From assembly GCF_004349085.1 (NCBI RefSeq), contig NZ_SMFM01000002.1:310001-374000 (forward strand): a DNA stretch of 64,000 nt, read 5' to 3'. The stretch's first letter is position 1. The number at the start of each line of letters is the position of its first letter. Below the pieces are notes generated by a model. The model saw only the letters and a list, made by a program, of their open reading frames with translations. It searched no databases and was not told the origin of the DNA. Origin of the DNA: Flavobacterium caseinilyticum. Lineage in GTDB: Bacteria > Bacteroidota > Bacteroidia > Flavobacteriales > Flavobacteriaceae. The position numbers and the translations under genes are program-made. This document shows, in pieces, positions 32,480 to 41,271 of this stretch.

Positions 32480-33979
32480 TTAATAGTATAAATCCGTCTT
32501 CCAGTCAAGGTCACTTAATCTATTGTTTACCAAATAGATACAGTTAATAATTTCGTTGAGTCGGGTGGTTTGGAATTGGTTTTCCCGAAACGTGAAATTT
32601 TCGGGATAAATTAAACCAATTAGTTCTCTAGTATCAGCTAAACTACTGTTTTCACAGGCTTCTCCGAGCTTTAAAAGGTTTTCCAATCCTGTATTCATTA
32701 ATTGCTCAATATTACCCTTATCATCATCTGCATTCCCAATCTGTTTTTCTAAATTACTTATGATGCCATTATATTCTTTTTTCATAAGATTGTAATCTTC
32801 AACCTCGATTTTTTCAGTTACCAATAAGTTCCTTGCAACTGATAATTTCTTTTCATATTCCGAAATCTGTTCCAGCGACTTTCTCTTTTCATTAGCTATA
32901 ATCCCTGTATGCTCTCTATAAGCTTCAAGTAGCACAGCAGTATATAGTTTCTTAACTGGTTCTAAAGGTTTGAATTTATTTAACTGTTCAATAAATATCT
33001 TGTTTGCTATTTCGGAGTTGACTCTCCATTTACAGAGCTTATCACAATGATAGTAATAGTAATATTTGTTTCTCCCTTTGCATTTACTGCCTGTGAGCTT
33101 TCGTCCGCACTGTGGACACTGGAAAAAACCTCTTAGAGGAAAATTTTCTATTGTTCTGACCTTAGGCCTATACGTTCTGGATTTACCGTCAAGAACATCC
33201 TGCACTCGGTAAAATAGTCCTTCACTGATTATTGCTTCATGTTGTCCATCCACCCATCGGACCTCTTCATCTTTATATTTAGGAACTACGATTTTCCCAC
33301 AATACAGCGGATTACGCAAAATAACCCACATGTTACTCTTAGCAATGCGCAACCCTTTTTCCTTTGCCATCTGGTAAATGGATTCAGTGCTGAAAGCATT
33401 TTTTGCAATCTGCTCAAATACCCATATAAGCTGAGTTGCTGCCTTCGGCTCGGGGGCTATATATTTTTTTCCGTCTTCAGTTGCTTTATTAACATAACCA
33501 TAAGGAGCCATGCCCATATGCCTTCCTTCTTTCTTACCGCGTCTGAGCCCTTGAAATGTATTGAGTGCCCTTCTGTCATTTTCTACTTCTGGTGCTGCCA
33601 GATAAAATGCAAGCATCATCTTATTTTCTGGGACACTTAAATCAAGAGGCTGCTCTATAGCCTGAGGTTCAACACCTAGTTTTCTTAACAGGTTTATCAT
33701 TTGATAGGCATCCCCTGCATTACGACTGAACCTGTCCCATTTCATGAAAAGAATCAGGTCTACTTTATTTTTATGTTTTTTAAGATTAACCAAAAGTTTT
33801 TTCCACTGTGGCCTGTTAAAAGTCTTTGCAGAATGATCTTCATAGATTACGTTGCGTATTTCCATATGATTAATGCTACAATATTTTCGCAACATTTCTT
33901 CCTGATTACGTTGTGAAAAACCTTTCTCAGCCTGCTCGTCAGTGCTGACCCTTATATATAAATCTGCTATCTTACTCAT
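32480..33979 (-). CDS. Large serine recombinase, probable ICE integrase
   Basis: A 499-residue protein. The resolvase domain (1-150) has YIRVSTDEQ with the catalytic Ser at residue 12 and FMKWDRFSRN. A recombinase domain follows (MGMAPYGYV, about 155-255), then a zinc ribbon (FFQCPQCGRKLTG and a second Cys pair) and a coiled coil (KSLEQISEYEKKLSVAR). This is the standard large-serine-integrase architecture used by phages and conjugative elements. It faces away from the conjugation genes at the left end of the ICE, so it is probably the ICE integrase. Confidence 0.9.
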   Translation of the reverse strand: MSKIADLYIRVSTDEQAEKGFSQRNQEEMLRKYCSINHMEIRNVIYEDHSAKTFNRPQWKKLLVNLKKHKNKVDLILFMKWDRFSRNAGDAYQMINLLRKLGVEPQAIEQPLDLSVPENKMMLAFYLAAPEVENDRRALNTFQGLRRGKKEGRHMGMAPYGYVNKATEDGKKYIAPEPKAATQLIWVFEQIAKNAFSTESIYQMAKEKGLRIAKSNMWVILRNPLYCGKIVVPKYKDEEVRWVDGQHEAIISEGLFYRVQDVLDGKSRTYRPKVRTIENFPLRGFFQCPQCGRKLTGSKCKGRNKYYYYYHCDKLCKWRVNSEIANKIFIEQLNKFKPLEPVKKLYTAVLLEAYREHTGIIANEKRKSLEQISEYEKKLSVARNLLVTEKIEVEDYNLMKKEYNGIISNLEKQIGNADDDKGNIEQLMNTGLENLLKLGEACENSSLADTRELIGLIYPENFTFRENQFQTTRLNEIINCIYLVNNRLSDLDWKTDLYY

Positions 33980-34146
33980 CTTCTTTCGCTTAAATGTTTA
34001 GACACAGCGATATTAGCGATTTTCCTCAACAAATACAAAATTTCCTGTACCTGTTCGAAAGTTACATCTAATCCTTCTGATCTCAGCATATGTAAAGCCC
34101 TTTCAGGCGTCAGCTTTGAATCCCTATAGTCCATATCCTTCTCCAT
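33976..34146 (-). CDS. Small protein coupled to the serine recombinase
   Basis: A 56-codon frame (MEKDMDYRDSKLTPERALHM) whose TGA overlaps the recombinase ATG. A helical repeat around LTPERALHMLRSEGLDVTFE is visible. It may be a recombination directionality factor or simply a leader gene; short Bacteroidota ICE genes of this kind commonly precede serine integrases. Confidence 0.6.
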   Translation of the reverse strand: MEKDMDYRDSKLTPERALHMLRSEGLDVTFEQVQEILYLLRKIANIAVSKHLSERR

Positions 34147-34828
34147 CCTCTTACTTTTTTAAATTCATATTCTTTTAAAAAGTAATTTAACCGTAAAACT
34201 GGCTCTAATAGTCATAATGGCAGTACTTGGCTCTGTCTGGAAATATATTTCCTATCTCTTAAAAATACTTCAACAAATTGCAAAAAAAATACCCATCATT
34301 TATAATTCTGGTTATTCACATGTCATCAATTATCCAATACAACTAAACAATTAAGATAAAGACTTCGATTAGTTTTTATAGCTATTTTTTTTTTACCGTT
34401 TTATCTCATTTAACTTCCTTTCTTCCTATTTCATTTGGTGAGGAGCACCGATGCTTGGTTCTTTTTTTTCAGGAGCAAAGGTATTTTCGGGCTCTTAACG
34501 GATAACCAAGGTCAGGCCCTTTGAGGTTTTGAATAAAATCTCCACCCATGCGGGTTGTATTTTTCTCAAAAACCTTGGTTTTCCTAAACCCTACCTTTTT
34601 ATGCTCATGAAACAAAACCAGCATACTCCGGCTCTTTACACGAATAAAAAAAATGTCACATATGAAAAACAATCAATTAAATATTACAAATGAAACAAAA
34701 CAGCGCCTCCTCTCATTGCCGAATAAATATTTTAAAAAAATAGGCAAACCTAATAAGGCTCACAGAGGAGAGCAGATTGAAAGAAAATGAAGTGTAACAA
34801 TAGTGAATAACAGTTAAAAAAGAAAATC
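34147..34828. other. Non-coding region at the left end of the ICE
   Basis: No convincing gene. On the minus strand a TACCTTTG box (34477-34484) could drive the recombinase pair. AACCAAGGT (34504-34512) and ACCTTGGTT (34572-34580) are a 9-bp inverted repeat 59 bp apart, with GGTTTTGA/TCAAAAACC-like sequence inside. A 67-codon minus-strand frame across it looks spurious. Confidence 0.5.
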
Positions 34829-35206
34829 ATGAACATCATCGGAAGACTGACAAGGGATGCGGAAGTACGCAGAACGTCACAGGAAAAACAAGTAGTAAAC
34901 TTTTCAGTAGCTACTAACGACAGCTACAGAAACAAGCAGGGCGAACGCATAGAGCAGACAACGTACTTCGACTGTTCGTATTGGCTTAGTCCAAAAGTAG
35001 CGCAGATACTCACAAAAGGTACGGTGGTAGAACTCACAGGCAGAGTAAGTGCAAGGGCATGGACGGGCAGTGACGGAGAAGCACACGCAGGGCTAAATTT
35101 CAATACCTCGCAAATCAAACTGCACGGGGGTGGCAAAAAATCCGAAACGGTGCAGGCTCACGCAGGAAACAGCAACGATAAGGAAAATGACGACCTCCCA
35201 TTTTAA
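34829..35206 (+). CDS. ssb: Single-stranded DNA-binding protein
   Basis: A 125-residue SSB: OB-fold start NIIGRLTRDAEVR, then VNFSVATNDSYRNKQGER, TTYFDCSYW and VVELTGRVSARAW. A short linker leads to the acidic tip DDLPF that recruits replication partners. SSB genes on conjugative elements protect the transferred strand. First gene of the rightward ICE maintenance module. Confidence 0.95.
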   Translation: MNIIGRLTRDAEVRRTSQEKQVVNFSVATNDSYRNKQGERIEQTTYFDCSYWLSPKVAQILTKGTVVELTGRVSARAWTGSDGEAHAGLNFNTSQIKLHGGGKKSETVQAHAGNSNDKENDDLPF

Positions 35207-35250
35207 TCAAGAGTATTCAAACAATTATCAAATTTTTAAATCATTTTATC

Positions 35251-36324
35251 ATGGCACATAATATCAATTTCAACAGCACAACAGGACGTTATTCATTCTT
35301 TAGCGTAAAAGAAAAAGCGTGGCACGGCTTAGGGCAAATCGTAGCGCAATACCCTACGAGCGAAGAAGCAATCAAGCACGCAGGATTAGATTATGAAGTC
35401 ATAAAAACACCACTATATACCAAAGGTTCGGGCATCATCGAAACCAGAAACGGTATTGAAATAGGCAGTAGCGAATTGGAAGTACCTTCCTATTATGCCA
35501 ATATCCGTGCCGATAACAATGCCGTATTGGGTGTGGTTGGCAAAGACTATCACATCGTACAAAACCGTGAAGCATTCAATTTTTTTGATGCTATTGTAGG
35601 TGGTTCACAAGGAATATTATACGAAACCGCAGGAGTATTGGGACAAGGGGAACGCATCTTTATTACCGCCAAACTACCCGATTATATCCGAGTAGGAAAT
35701 GGCGATGATGTAACAGAAAAGTACATTTTCCTAACCACTTCGCACGATGGCAGTGGAAGCATAACAGCAGCCTTCACCCCTATCCGTATTGTTTGCCAAA
35801 ATACCCTTAACGCCTCGCTTCGTTCAATGAGCAACGTGGTACGCATCAAACATACTTCGGGAGCAAAACAGCACTTGGAAAATGCACACAAGGTTATGGG
35901 ATTAGCGGATACCTTAAGCAACCAGTTAGAAGGAATATTCAACCAGTGGGCTAAAGTAAAGGTGACTGACCAAGAAGTAAAAAAACTAATCCAATTGGCT
36001 CTTTGCCCAAACAAGGAAACATTGGATTTGCTAAAGAAGGGTGCAGAAGATGAAGTTTCCACCGTCTTCAAAAATGTGGTACAAGATGCCTTTGCCTATG
36101 CTATGACAAGCGACACCCAACAAATGGATACCACCAAAGGCACATTGTTCGGGGCATACAATGCTGTGACAGGGTACTATCAGAATGTGCGCAATTACAA
36201 AGATGATGAAGCCAAGTTACAAAGTATTGTAATGGGTGGAACCGCTCAAATCAAATCACAGAAAGCATTTGAATTGTGTACTGCCTTTTCAATAAACGGC
36301 TCGGAAATCTTAAATCTCAATTAA
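35251..36324 (+). CDS. DUF932 family protein
   Basis: A 357-residue protein with the DUF932 pattern: EKAWHGLGQIV at the N-terminus, VGKDYHIVQNREAFNFFD and FTPIRIVCQNTLNASLR further on. The family occurs on phages, plasmids and ICEs near SSB and PRTRC genes; its role is not established. It stands 44 bp after ssb and before the PRTRC cassette. Confidence 0.85.
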   Translation: MAHNINFNSTTGRYSFFSVKEKAWHGLGQIVAQYPTSEEAIKHAGLDYEVIKTPLYTKGSGIIETRNGIEIGSSELEVPSYYANIRADNNAVLGVVGKDYHIVQNREAFNFFDAIVGGSQGILYETAGVLGQGERIFITAKLPDYIRVGNGDDVTEKYIFLTTSHDGSGSITAAFTPIRIVCQNTLNASLRSMSNVVRIKHTSGAKQHLENAHKVMGLADTLSNQLEGIFNQWAKVKVTDQEVKKLIQLALCPNKETLDLLKKGAEDEVSTVFKNVVQDAFAYAMTSDTQQMDTTKGTLFGAYNAVTGYYQNVRNYKDDEAKLQSIVMGGTAQIKSQKAFELCTAFSINGSEILNLN

Positions 36325-36376
36325 TAACTACAGGCGACTGCCTTTACAGGTGGTCGCCTATTTAAAATTTACAATC

Positions 36377-36751
36377 ATGACAAAGGAAAACAAGAAGAAA
36401 AATGAATTTGCAGATTACCTTTTCAACCAATTTGTAAAAGCAGAACGTAGGGACAAACAAGATTGGTCGCTGAATTATTGGAACGTTTTAACCCAATATG
36501 CAGAGATTGGGTTGTCTGATGAAGAACAGTCTGAAGAAAGATTATACGTATTTAAACTTGATATTATAATTAGGGAAGCTATGTCAGGCTGGAACACACA
36601 CCTATTGATCCTGCGTGGAAAAGAAGCCGAACAGGATTATAGGGAAAGAATGAAAAAATATGAAGAACGCTTACGTGCCATTGGACATGACGAAGCAACA
36701 ATTAAGCAAATGTTAGACTATAAAATCAAATTAAATTATGGAACCGACTAA
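36377..36751 (+). CDS. Hypothetical ICE protein
   Basis: A 124-residue charged helical protein. The ATG at 36377 (MTKENKKKNEFADYLF) is preferred over an upstream in-frame start within the intergenic region. It overlaps the PRTRC protein E gene by 14 bp. Family not recognised. Confidence 0.6.
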   Translation: MTKENKKKNEFADYLFNQFVKAERRDKQDWSLNYWNVLTQYAEIGLSDEEQSEERLYVFKLDIIIREAMSGWNTHLLILRGKEAEQDYRERMKKYEERLRAIGHDEATIKQMLDYKIKLNYGTD

Positions 36752-37277
36752 TTTTTTCAATCAGATAGCGCAAATGGGCATTACGGGAGATTTACAGCTC
36801 ACTATATCAAAGGGTATAGAAAACACCCTTATTGTTTCCATAATGCTTCAAAATGAGCAATGTGGTGATAATGCGAAACAACTGATACCACCGCTTAATC
36901 TGCGGGGAACAGCAGAAGAATTGGACGAGGGATTTTTTCAGCAGATAACAACGCCTTTGCATACCGCTTCGGGTTTAGTGGTAAATATGGAAGCCTTTAT
37001 GAAGCAATTGGAAGTAGCCAAAAAGCAATCGGCAATGGAGAAAGAAAAATCCGAAAAAGAGAAGAAAGAACAGGAAGCCAAAGACAAGAAGTTTAAAGAC
37101 GGCATGGCAAAGGCAGACGAATTGGAGAAAGAGGATAAATTCCGTGAAGCATGGATGAAAGTACCCGAAATTACAGACTTCCCCGAAAAGGCAGACGAGA
37201 TACGCAAACGCAAATCGGAACTATCAAACCAATTTTCTTCAACAGGTCTTTTTGCGACTGAACAAACTACCGTTTAA
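36738..37277 (+). CDS. PRTRC system protein E
   Basis: A 179-residue protein. Residues 1-90 contain the conserved core (GDLQLTISKGIENTLIVSI, LIPPLNLRGTAEELDEGFF) and the rest is a Lys/Glu coiled coil with a short C-terminal motif. Protein E is one of the markers of the PRTRC (ParB-related, ThiF-related) cassette, a set of unknown function found on plasmids and ICEs. It opens the cassette and overlaps its upstream neighbour. Confidence 0.85.
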   Translation: MEPTNFFNQIAQMGITGDLQLTISKGIENTLIVSIMLQNEQCGDNAKQLIPPLNLRGTAEELDEGFFQQITTPLHTASGLVVNMEAFMKQLEVAKKQSAMEKEKSEKEKKEQEAKDKKFKDGMAKADELEKEDKFREAWMKVPEITDFPEKADEIRKRKSELSNQFSSTGLFATEQTTV

Positions 37278-37293
37278 CACAAAATCAAGAGTT

Positions 37294-37512
37294 ATGTTAT
37301 TAGCAACACAGTTAGAACGAGTATTTATACTTAAAGATAAAGGGCAGGACATCAGACTGACCGACCCCGAACCACGTTGGAGTGTGGAAGCGGTATTGAA
37401 TTTTTACGCCAATACGTATCCCATACTAACCACCGCAAAAATATCTGCCCCCATCATCCGTGATGATAGGATAGAATACAAATTAGAGAGCGTAATGGGA
37501 ACAAAAGGTTAA
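37294..37512 (+). CDS. PRTRC system protein C, ubiquitin-like
   Basis: The frame is open from 37252, but the ATG at 37294 gives MLLATQLERVFILKDKG, the family start, and a length of 72 residues, that of ubiquitin. The family is classed as a prokaryotic ubiquitin-like fold (Prok_Ub). The sequence has the expected order: two strands, a helix (SVEAVLNFYANTYP) and further strands. It ends VMGTKG, so a C-terminal glycine is already exposed. An E1-like ThiF and an E2-like protein B are encoded downstream. Confidence 0.85.
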   Translation: MLLATQLERVFILKDKGQDIRLTDPEPRWSVEAVLNFYANTYPILTTAKISAPIIRDDRIEYKLESVMGTKG

Positions 37513-37529
37513 ACCAAAAATAAAAAACA

Positions 37530-38705
37530 ATGAACTATGCAACGCAATATCCTATCGGGAACTATCAGCATACCCGAACAGAAAACACAACGGCAACTGC
37601 ACAGACAATTGGGCGAGTTCTCACAATGGATGCAAAGAGCCAAAGACACAAACGAAGTACGGAAAGACAAACAGAAATCCGTACCGATAGCAATGCTTCC
37701 AATGGTTTTCTAAAGTGTGGGTTTCTGCCTAAACTGAAAACAACACAATCCACACAGGATTGTAAGAAAACAGCAAAAACGCAAAGGGATTTTTACAAGT
37801 CCCTTTCCCAACTTGCAGAGCATTACGGCATTGAACCGTTACAAACGCAGGAATACGGCTACCCCTACAATATGGCTTTGGCTATGTGGGATGCTGAAAC
37901 CAAGTTAAAACAAAACAATGTCAATTGGGATAATTTACGTTTGGTACAGGATAGTAAGAAAACATTTTTTACGAGCGAAGAACGATACAGCACAGGTACA
38001 ACCCTATACTATATTCCAATCGTGCCACTCTTTCAAATGCTCTATGACCCAAAGCGTAAAAAGACGGCTCAATTGCTTGTTTCGATTTGCAGTTATCTAT
38101 ATCATATTGTCGATATACCGTATTATAGACAGGAAAACAGCTATCTGTATTGGATGTATGAAATGATGAACGATTGGGTAGAACAGGATGATTATACCGA
38201 AGAAACGGACAGCTGTATTGCTGAGATTGCAAAAGCTGAATGGATAGGCGAACGGGTTGAACAGAAACTATTCAATCGCATCAATTTACAGTTATTTGAA
38301 CAGCGTTTTAACCGCTTTAAAAGCCGTGATACATTCGACCAGGAATGCCAAAAAGTCGCTTGCGATGCCTTTGCCCTTTATTCACAATATCCACACGAGA
38401 GCATTTTCCGAAACGCACCAAGACCCGAAGAAGACCCCTATACTGATGAAAACGATTGCGAAACTGTTGGAATGGAAAAGTATATCTCCTTTATAGCAGA
38501 TACCACAGGTTGGTTGTATGAGAGCCTTGCGGATAGTATCAACAATGAGTTTAACGAGTATGGAGCAATGGAAGAACCAACAATTTGTAAATACTTTGAC
38601 GGTAGCAACATAACGCAAACCAATCTTGATTTTGAGAACCGCCTGTTTGCCCTTTTGGACGAACTCTGCACACTACTGTATGATTATAAAACGACAAGAA
38701 AATGA
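37530..38705 (+). CDS. PRTRC system protein F, N-terminus uncertain
   Basis: The frame spans 391 codons. From about residue 60 (CGFLPKLKTTQS) it looks like a genuine protein, with YGYPYNMALAMWDAE, TTLYYIPIVPLFQML and a helical C-terminus, matching PRTRC protein F. The first 60 residues are unusually Thr/Arg/Gln-rich and look like an out-of-frame reading, while another frame (37537-37713) reads as normal protein there. Either F starts later or a frameshift separates the halves. It overlaps protein B by 4 bp. Confidence 0.75.
   Translation: MNYATQYPIGNYQHTRTENTTATAQTIGRVLTMDAKSQRHKRSTERQTEIRTDSNASNGFLKCGFLPKLKTTQSTQDCKKTAKTQRDFYKSLSQLAEHYGIEPLQTQEYGYPYNMALAMWDAETKLKQNNVNWDNLRLVQDSKKTFFTSEERYSTGTTLYYIPIVPLFQMLYDPKRKKTAQLLVSICSYLYHIVDIPYYRQENSYLYWMYEMMNDWVEQDDYTEETDSCIAEIAKAEWIGERVEQKLFNRINLQLFEQRFNRFKSRDTFDQECQKVACDAFALYSQYPHESIFRNAPRPEEDPYTDENDCETVGMEKYISFIADTTGWLYESLADSINNEFNEYGAMEEPTICKYFDGSNITQTNLDFENRLFALLDELCTLLYDYKTTRK
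37537..37713 (+). CDS. Small frame overlapping the start of PRTRC F (possible true N-terminus)
   Basis: A 58-codon frame, MQRNILSGTISIPEQKTQRQ and onward to IAMLPMVF, with normal composition. Its stop (37711) lies immediately before the point where the protein F frame becomes protein-like. It may be an independent small gene or the N-terminus of F read through a -1 shift. Confidence 0.5.
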   Translation: MQRNILSGTISIPEQKTQRQLHRQLGEFSQWMQRAKDTNEVRKDKQKSVPIAMLPMVF

Positions 38706-39424
38706 ACAATATAAACGACATAACCGAGAATTTTGGAACACTTTACCACCCAAAATCTGCATTGGTTTTTTACCAAACCAAAGGGACGAATACCGATATG
38801 TATGTGGAGCATTTTGATTTGGACAAAAACGGAACTCCTGTCAATGCCCATCCATTGACCGTAAATGAAGCTAAAGTATTGGCAAAGGCTTTACACACCG
38901 ACAAAGAAAAGGACAAAGCCTTTTTAAAGCCAAAAGGGATTTTGCAGACCAATATACTGCATATCAATCCAAGCGAAAAAGGCGCGGTACTTTGGTACAC
39001 CAAAGCACAGGAACAGCAATTATATTTTGTGAACGGCTTGGGCATACCCAACGGCAAAGCTTATGTACCATCAATGCTTTGGTATGCCAGTAAAAACAGC
39101 CTTGCGGTATTTGCTCTTGCAACTGACAGAAGACCATCGGAAAATACACCATTGTATTATGCTCCTTTCTTCAACATTTATGAAGACGGCAAAGTCTGTA
39201 TGGGAACTGTAAGTATAGACATTAAAAATTCCGCTTCTGTGGAGGAATTTACAACTGCTTGGGAAGACTACTTTTTTAACAGCTATTTCAGCCATTTCTT
39301 AGGAAAACAAAATCCCATAAAAGGGAATTGCGTAATCCTTTGGAAAAAACTGATTGAAACCAGCGAAGTCTTTCCTAAAGAGACCTTGAAAAAGAACAAC
39401 AAAACACTTAAAAATCTTTTGTGA
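38702..39424 (+). CDS. PRTRC system protein B, E2-like
   Basis: A 240-residue protein. Conserved parts are ALVFYQT near the start, a long central domain, and PFFNIYEDGKVCMGTVSID (about residues 157-175), where the Cys sits like the active cysteine of the E2-fold family Prok-E2_D to which PRTRC B is assigned. A second Cys (GNCVILWKKL) follows. It overlaps F by 4 bp and ThiF by 4 bp. Thioester chemistry is inferred from family and context. Confidence 0.85.
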   Translation: MNNINDITENFGTLYHPKSALVFYQTKGTNTDMYVEHFDLDKNGTPVNAHPLTVNEAKVLAKALHTDKEKDKAFLKPKGILQTNILHINPSEKGAVLWYTKAQEQQLYFVNGLGIPNGKAYVPSMLWYASKNSLAVFALATDRRPSENTPLYYAPFFNIYEDGKVCMGTVSIDIKNSASVEEFTTAWEDYFFNSYFSHFLGKQNPIKGNCVILWKKLIETSEVFPKETLKKNNKTLKNLL

Positions 39425-40230
39425 TGAATAACGAGAAACTAAAAGTACATTTTACCGATAACTATCTGATAAGCCCGACCAATCCCATTGCGGTAAACTT
39501 AATCGGTGCAGGTGGTACAGGTTCAAAGATTTTGACCGCTTTAATGGAAATGAACCACAGCTTAATCGAATTGGGACACGCAGGCTTACGTGTCCGCCTA
39601 TGGGATGATGATATTGTGACCAATGCCAATTTAGGAAGACAGCGTTTTGCAGAAAGTGAAACAGGGTTATACAAATCCGTTGCACTCATCAACCGTGCAA
39701 ACCGCTTTTCAGGTACAAATTGGAAAGCCGAAACCGAAAAGTTTGAGAAGGACAGTTTGGGCAGAATACCCGAAGAAGCACAGGCAACTATTTACATTAC
39801 CTGCGTGGACAATGTACAGGCGAGGTTTGGAGTTGCTGAAATACTGAAAGAAATAGGTTACCGCCGACACCACAGGGACGAACCGAAGTATTGGTTGGAT
39901 TTTGGCAACAGCCAATATACAGGGCAAGTGTTGCTATCTACCATAGGAAACATTCATCAACCCAATTCGGAGAAATACGAAACGGTGGCAAATCTGCCAA
40001 TGATTACGGAAGAATTTGGAGAATTATTGAAGCAGTCCGAACAACACGATGACACACCGAGTTGCAGTTTAGCGGAAGCTTTGGAGAAACAGGATTTGTT
40101 TATCAATTCCTCTTTAACACAAATGGGCTGTTCGCTTTTATGGAGCTTGTTTCGATATGGTATGACACCGTACAGAGGCTTTTTCCACAATCTGAAAGAC
40201 TTTCGTACCCACCCCATAAAAGTAGCCTGA
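39421..40230 (+). CDS. PRTRC system ThiF family protein, E1-like
   Basis: A 269-residue E1-like adenylating enzyme. VNLIGAGGTGSKILTAL (residues about 25-41) is the nucleotide-binding loop, RLWDDDIVTNANLGRQRF (about 59-76) contains the adenylation Asp and Arg, and TYITCVDN follows. The C-terminal DTPSCSLAEALEKQDLFIN contains the conserved late Cys. ThiF proteins activate the C-terminal glycine of a ubiquitin-like partner, here probably protein C. Last gene of the cassette; no JAB gene (PRTRC A) follows. Confidence 0.9.
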   Translation: MMNNEKLKVHFTDNYLISPTNPIAVNLIGAGGTGSKILTALMEMNHSLIELGHAGLRVRLWDDDIVTNANLGRQRFAESETGLYKSVALINRANRFSGTNWKAETEKFEKDSLGRIPEEAQATIYITCVDNVQARFGVAEILKEIGYRRHHRDEPKYWLDFGNSQYTGQVLLSTIGNIHQPNSEKYETVANLPMITEEFGELLKQSEQHDDTPSCSLAEALEKQDLFINSSLTQMGCSLLWSLFRYGMTPYRGFFHNLKDFRTHPIKVA

Positions 40231-40499
40231 AAGTCAAAATCGGGCAGCAAAAAGACACTCCCTCCTATGGTCGGGATAGTCTTTTTGCGCCTAATCGGTG
40301 CAACCACTTTGCTAAAATATATGTCAATCCATAAATTTCTCTCTCATATTTTACCAAACAGGTTGCAATCTAATTTCTAAGGGATATTCATTATCCCTTT
40401 CGTTGTTTTAGGGGACTTCTTTTCTTTCCACAGCAGCGGTCAAAGCAAAGAAGCAAAAGAAGACCGCAATATTAAAATTGGATTTTCTACCATTGCTAA

Positions 40500-41054
40500 T
40501 TACTCTATTGGCTGTGTTTTCCAAACAGAAAAGCCTTCAAAAAGATGTTCAATGTTTTCAAATTCTATAAATGCAATTAGTTCTTTTTTGCACTGTCCTT
40601 TAAATCGCCTGAAACACCCAAAACTTTTCAGAGGTATTTCAGCTAATTGCCCTATGGTATCAATATCCAAAACCTCGAACATGCTATACATTCTTTTACT
40701 GAAAGGGAAATGGCTTGCAATTAGTAACTTATGCTGGTCAATTTCAATTTCAGTTTTACTTTTCCTTTTTTTGATTTGCTGGGTCTCGCATTTAAAGTCG
40801 TATTTTAACTGTTGTAATTTTTGCTTATAGTCATCAATTTCAGCAAGTAACTCCGTTACGCTTTTTACTTTTTTATATGTTCTTTCGAAAATTTGGCGGA
40901 CGTTTTCACCAGTGACCCCATAAATGGACGCCACTTCCTGTAGTGTCATTTTTTCTATCAGGAGCTTTTGCAATACATCATATTCCTTTTCAGAGAGTAC
41001 TTTTCGGGACATTTCGATATAAAATCTATTGGTACGTGCTATTACATCTTTCAT
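40500..41054 (-). CDS. Sigma-region-4-like regulator with alpha-CTD-like end
   Basis: A 184-residue protein. Residues about 18-62 (LSEKEYDVLQKLLIEKMTLQEVASIYGVTGENVRQIFERT) match a sigma-70 region 4 helix-turn-helix. A Lys/Gln coiled coil links to residues 130-165 (LDIDTIGQLAEIPLKSF), which resemble the helix-hairpin of the RNA polymerase alpha C-terminal domain. It is convergent with the PRTRC genes and faces the same way as the tra operon. It may control ICE promoters. Confidence 0.7.
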   Translation of the reverse strand: MKDVIARTNRFYIEMSRKVLSEKEYDVLQKLLIEKMTLQEVASIYGVTGENVRQIFERTYKKVKSVTELLAEIDDYKQKLQQLKYDFKCETQQIKKRKSKTEIEIDQHKLLIASHFPFSKRMYSMFEVLDIDTIGQLAEIPLKSFGCFRRFKGQCKKELIAFIEFENIEHLFEGFSVWKTQPIE

Positions 41055-41196
41055 AGGAATGCATTTAAATTACTTTATCACTGAAATAATATCCTCTTTA
41101 GTGAAGTCTTTTTTCTATATTTTATTTAAAGATAGCAAGGTTTATGGAGTTATCCAATGTTTATATTATAGATACGTCTGGAAAACATTAAATGAA

Positions 41197-41223
41197 ACAA
41201 CCCGAAGATCGACTTCGGGTTGT
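41197..41223. terminator. Perfect 11-bp hairpin at the end of the tra operon
   Basis: ACAACCCGAAG (41197-41207), loop ATCGA, CTTCGGGTTGT (41213-41223). It lies 48 bp beyond the traQ stop. The following minus-strand sequence has only a weak T-tract, so it may act as a terminator or as a 3'-end stabiliser. Confidence 0.65.
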
Positions 41224-41271
41224 GATTAAATGCAAATTTTTATACTATAAACTTAAACGAATACTTGGCAG

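Noticed and set aside
34469..34672. 67-codon minus-strand frame upstream of the serine recombinase
   Set aside because: It covers the promoter-like box and the AACCAAGGT inverted repeat and has no protein-like pattern; likely chance.
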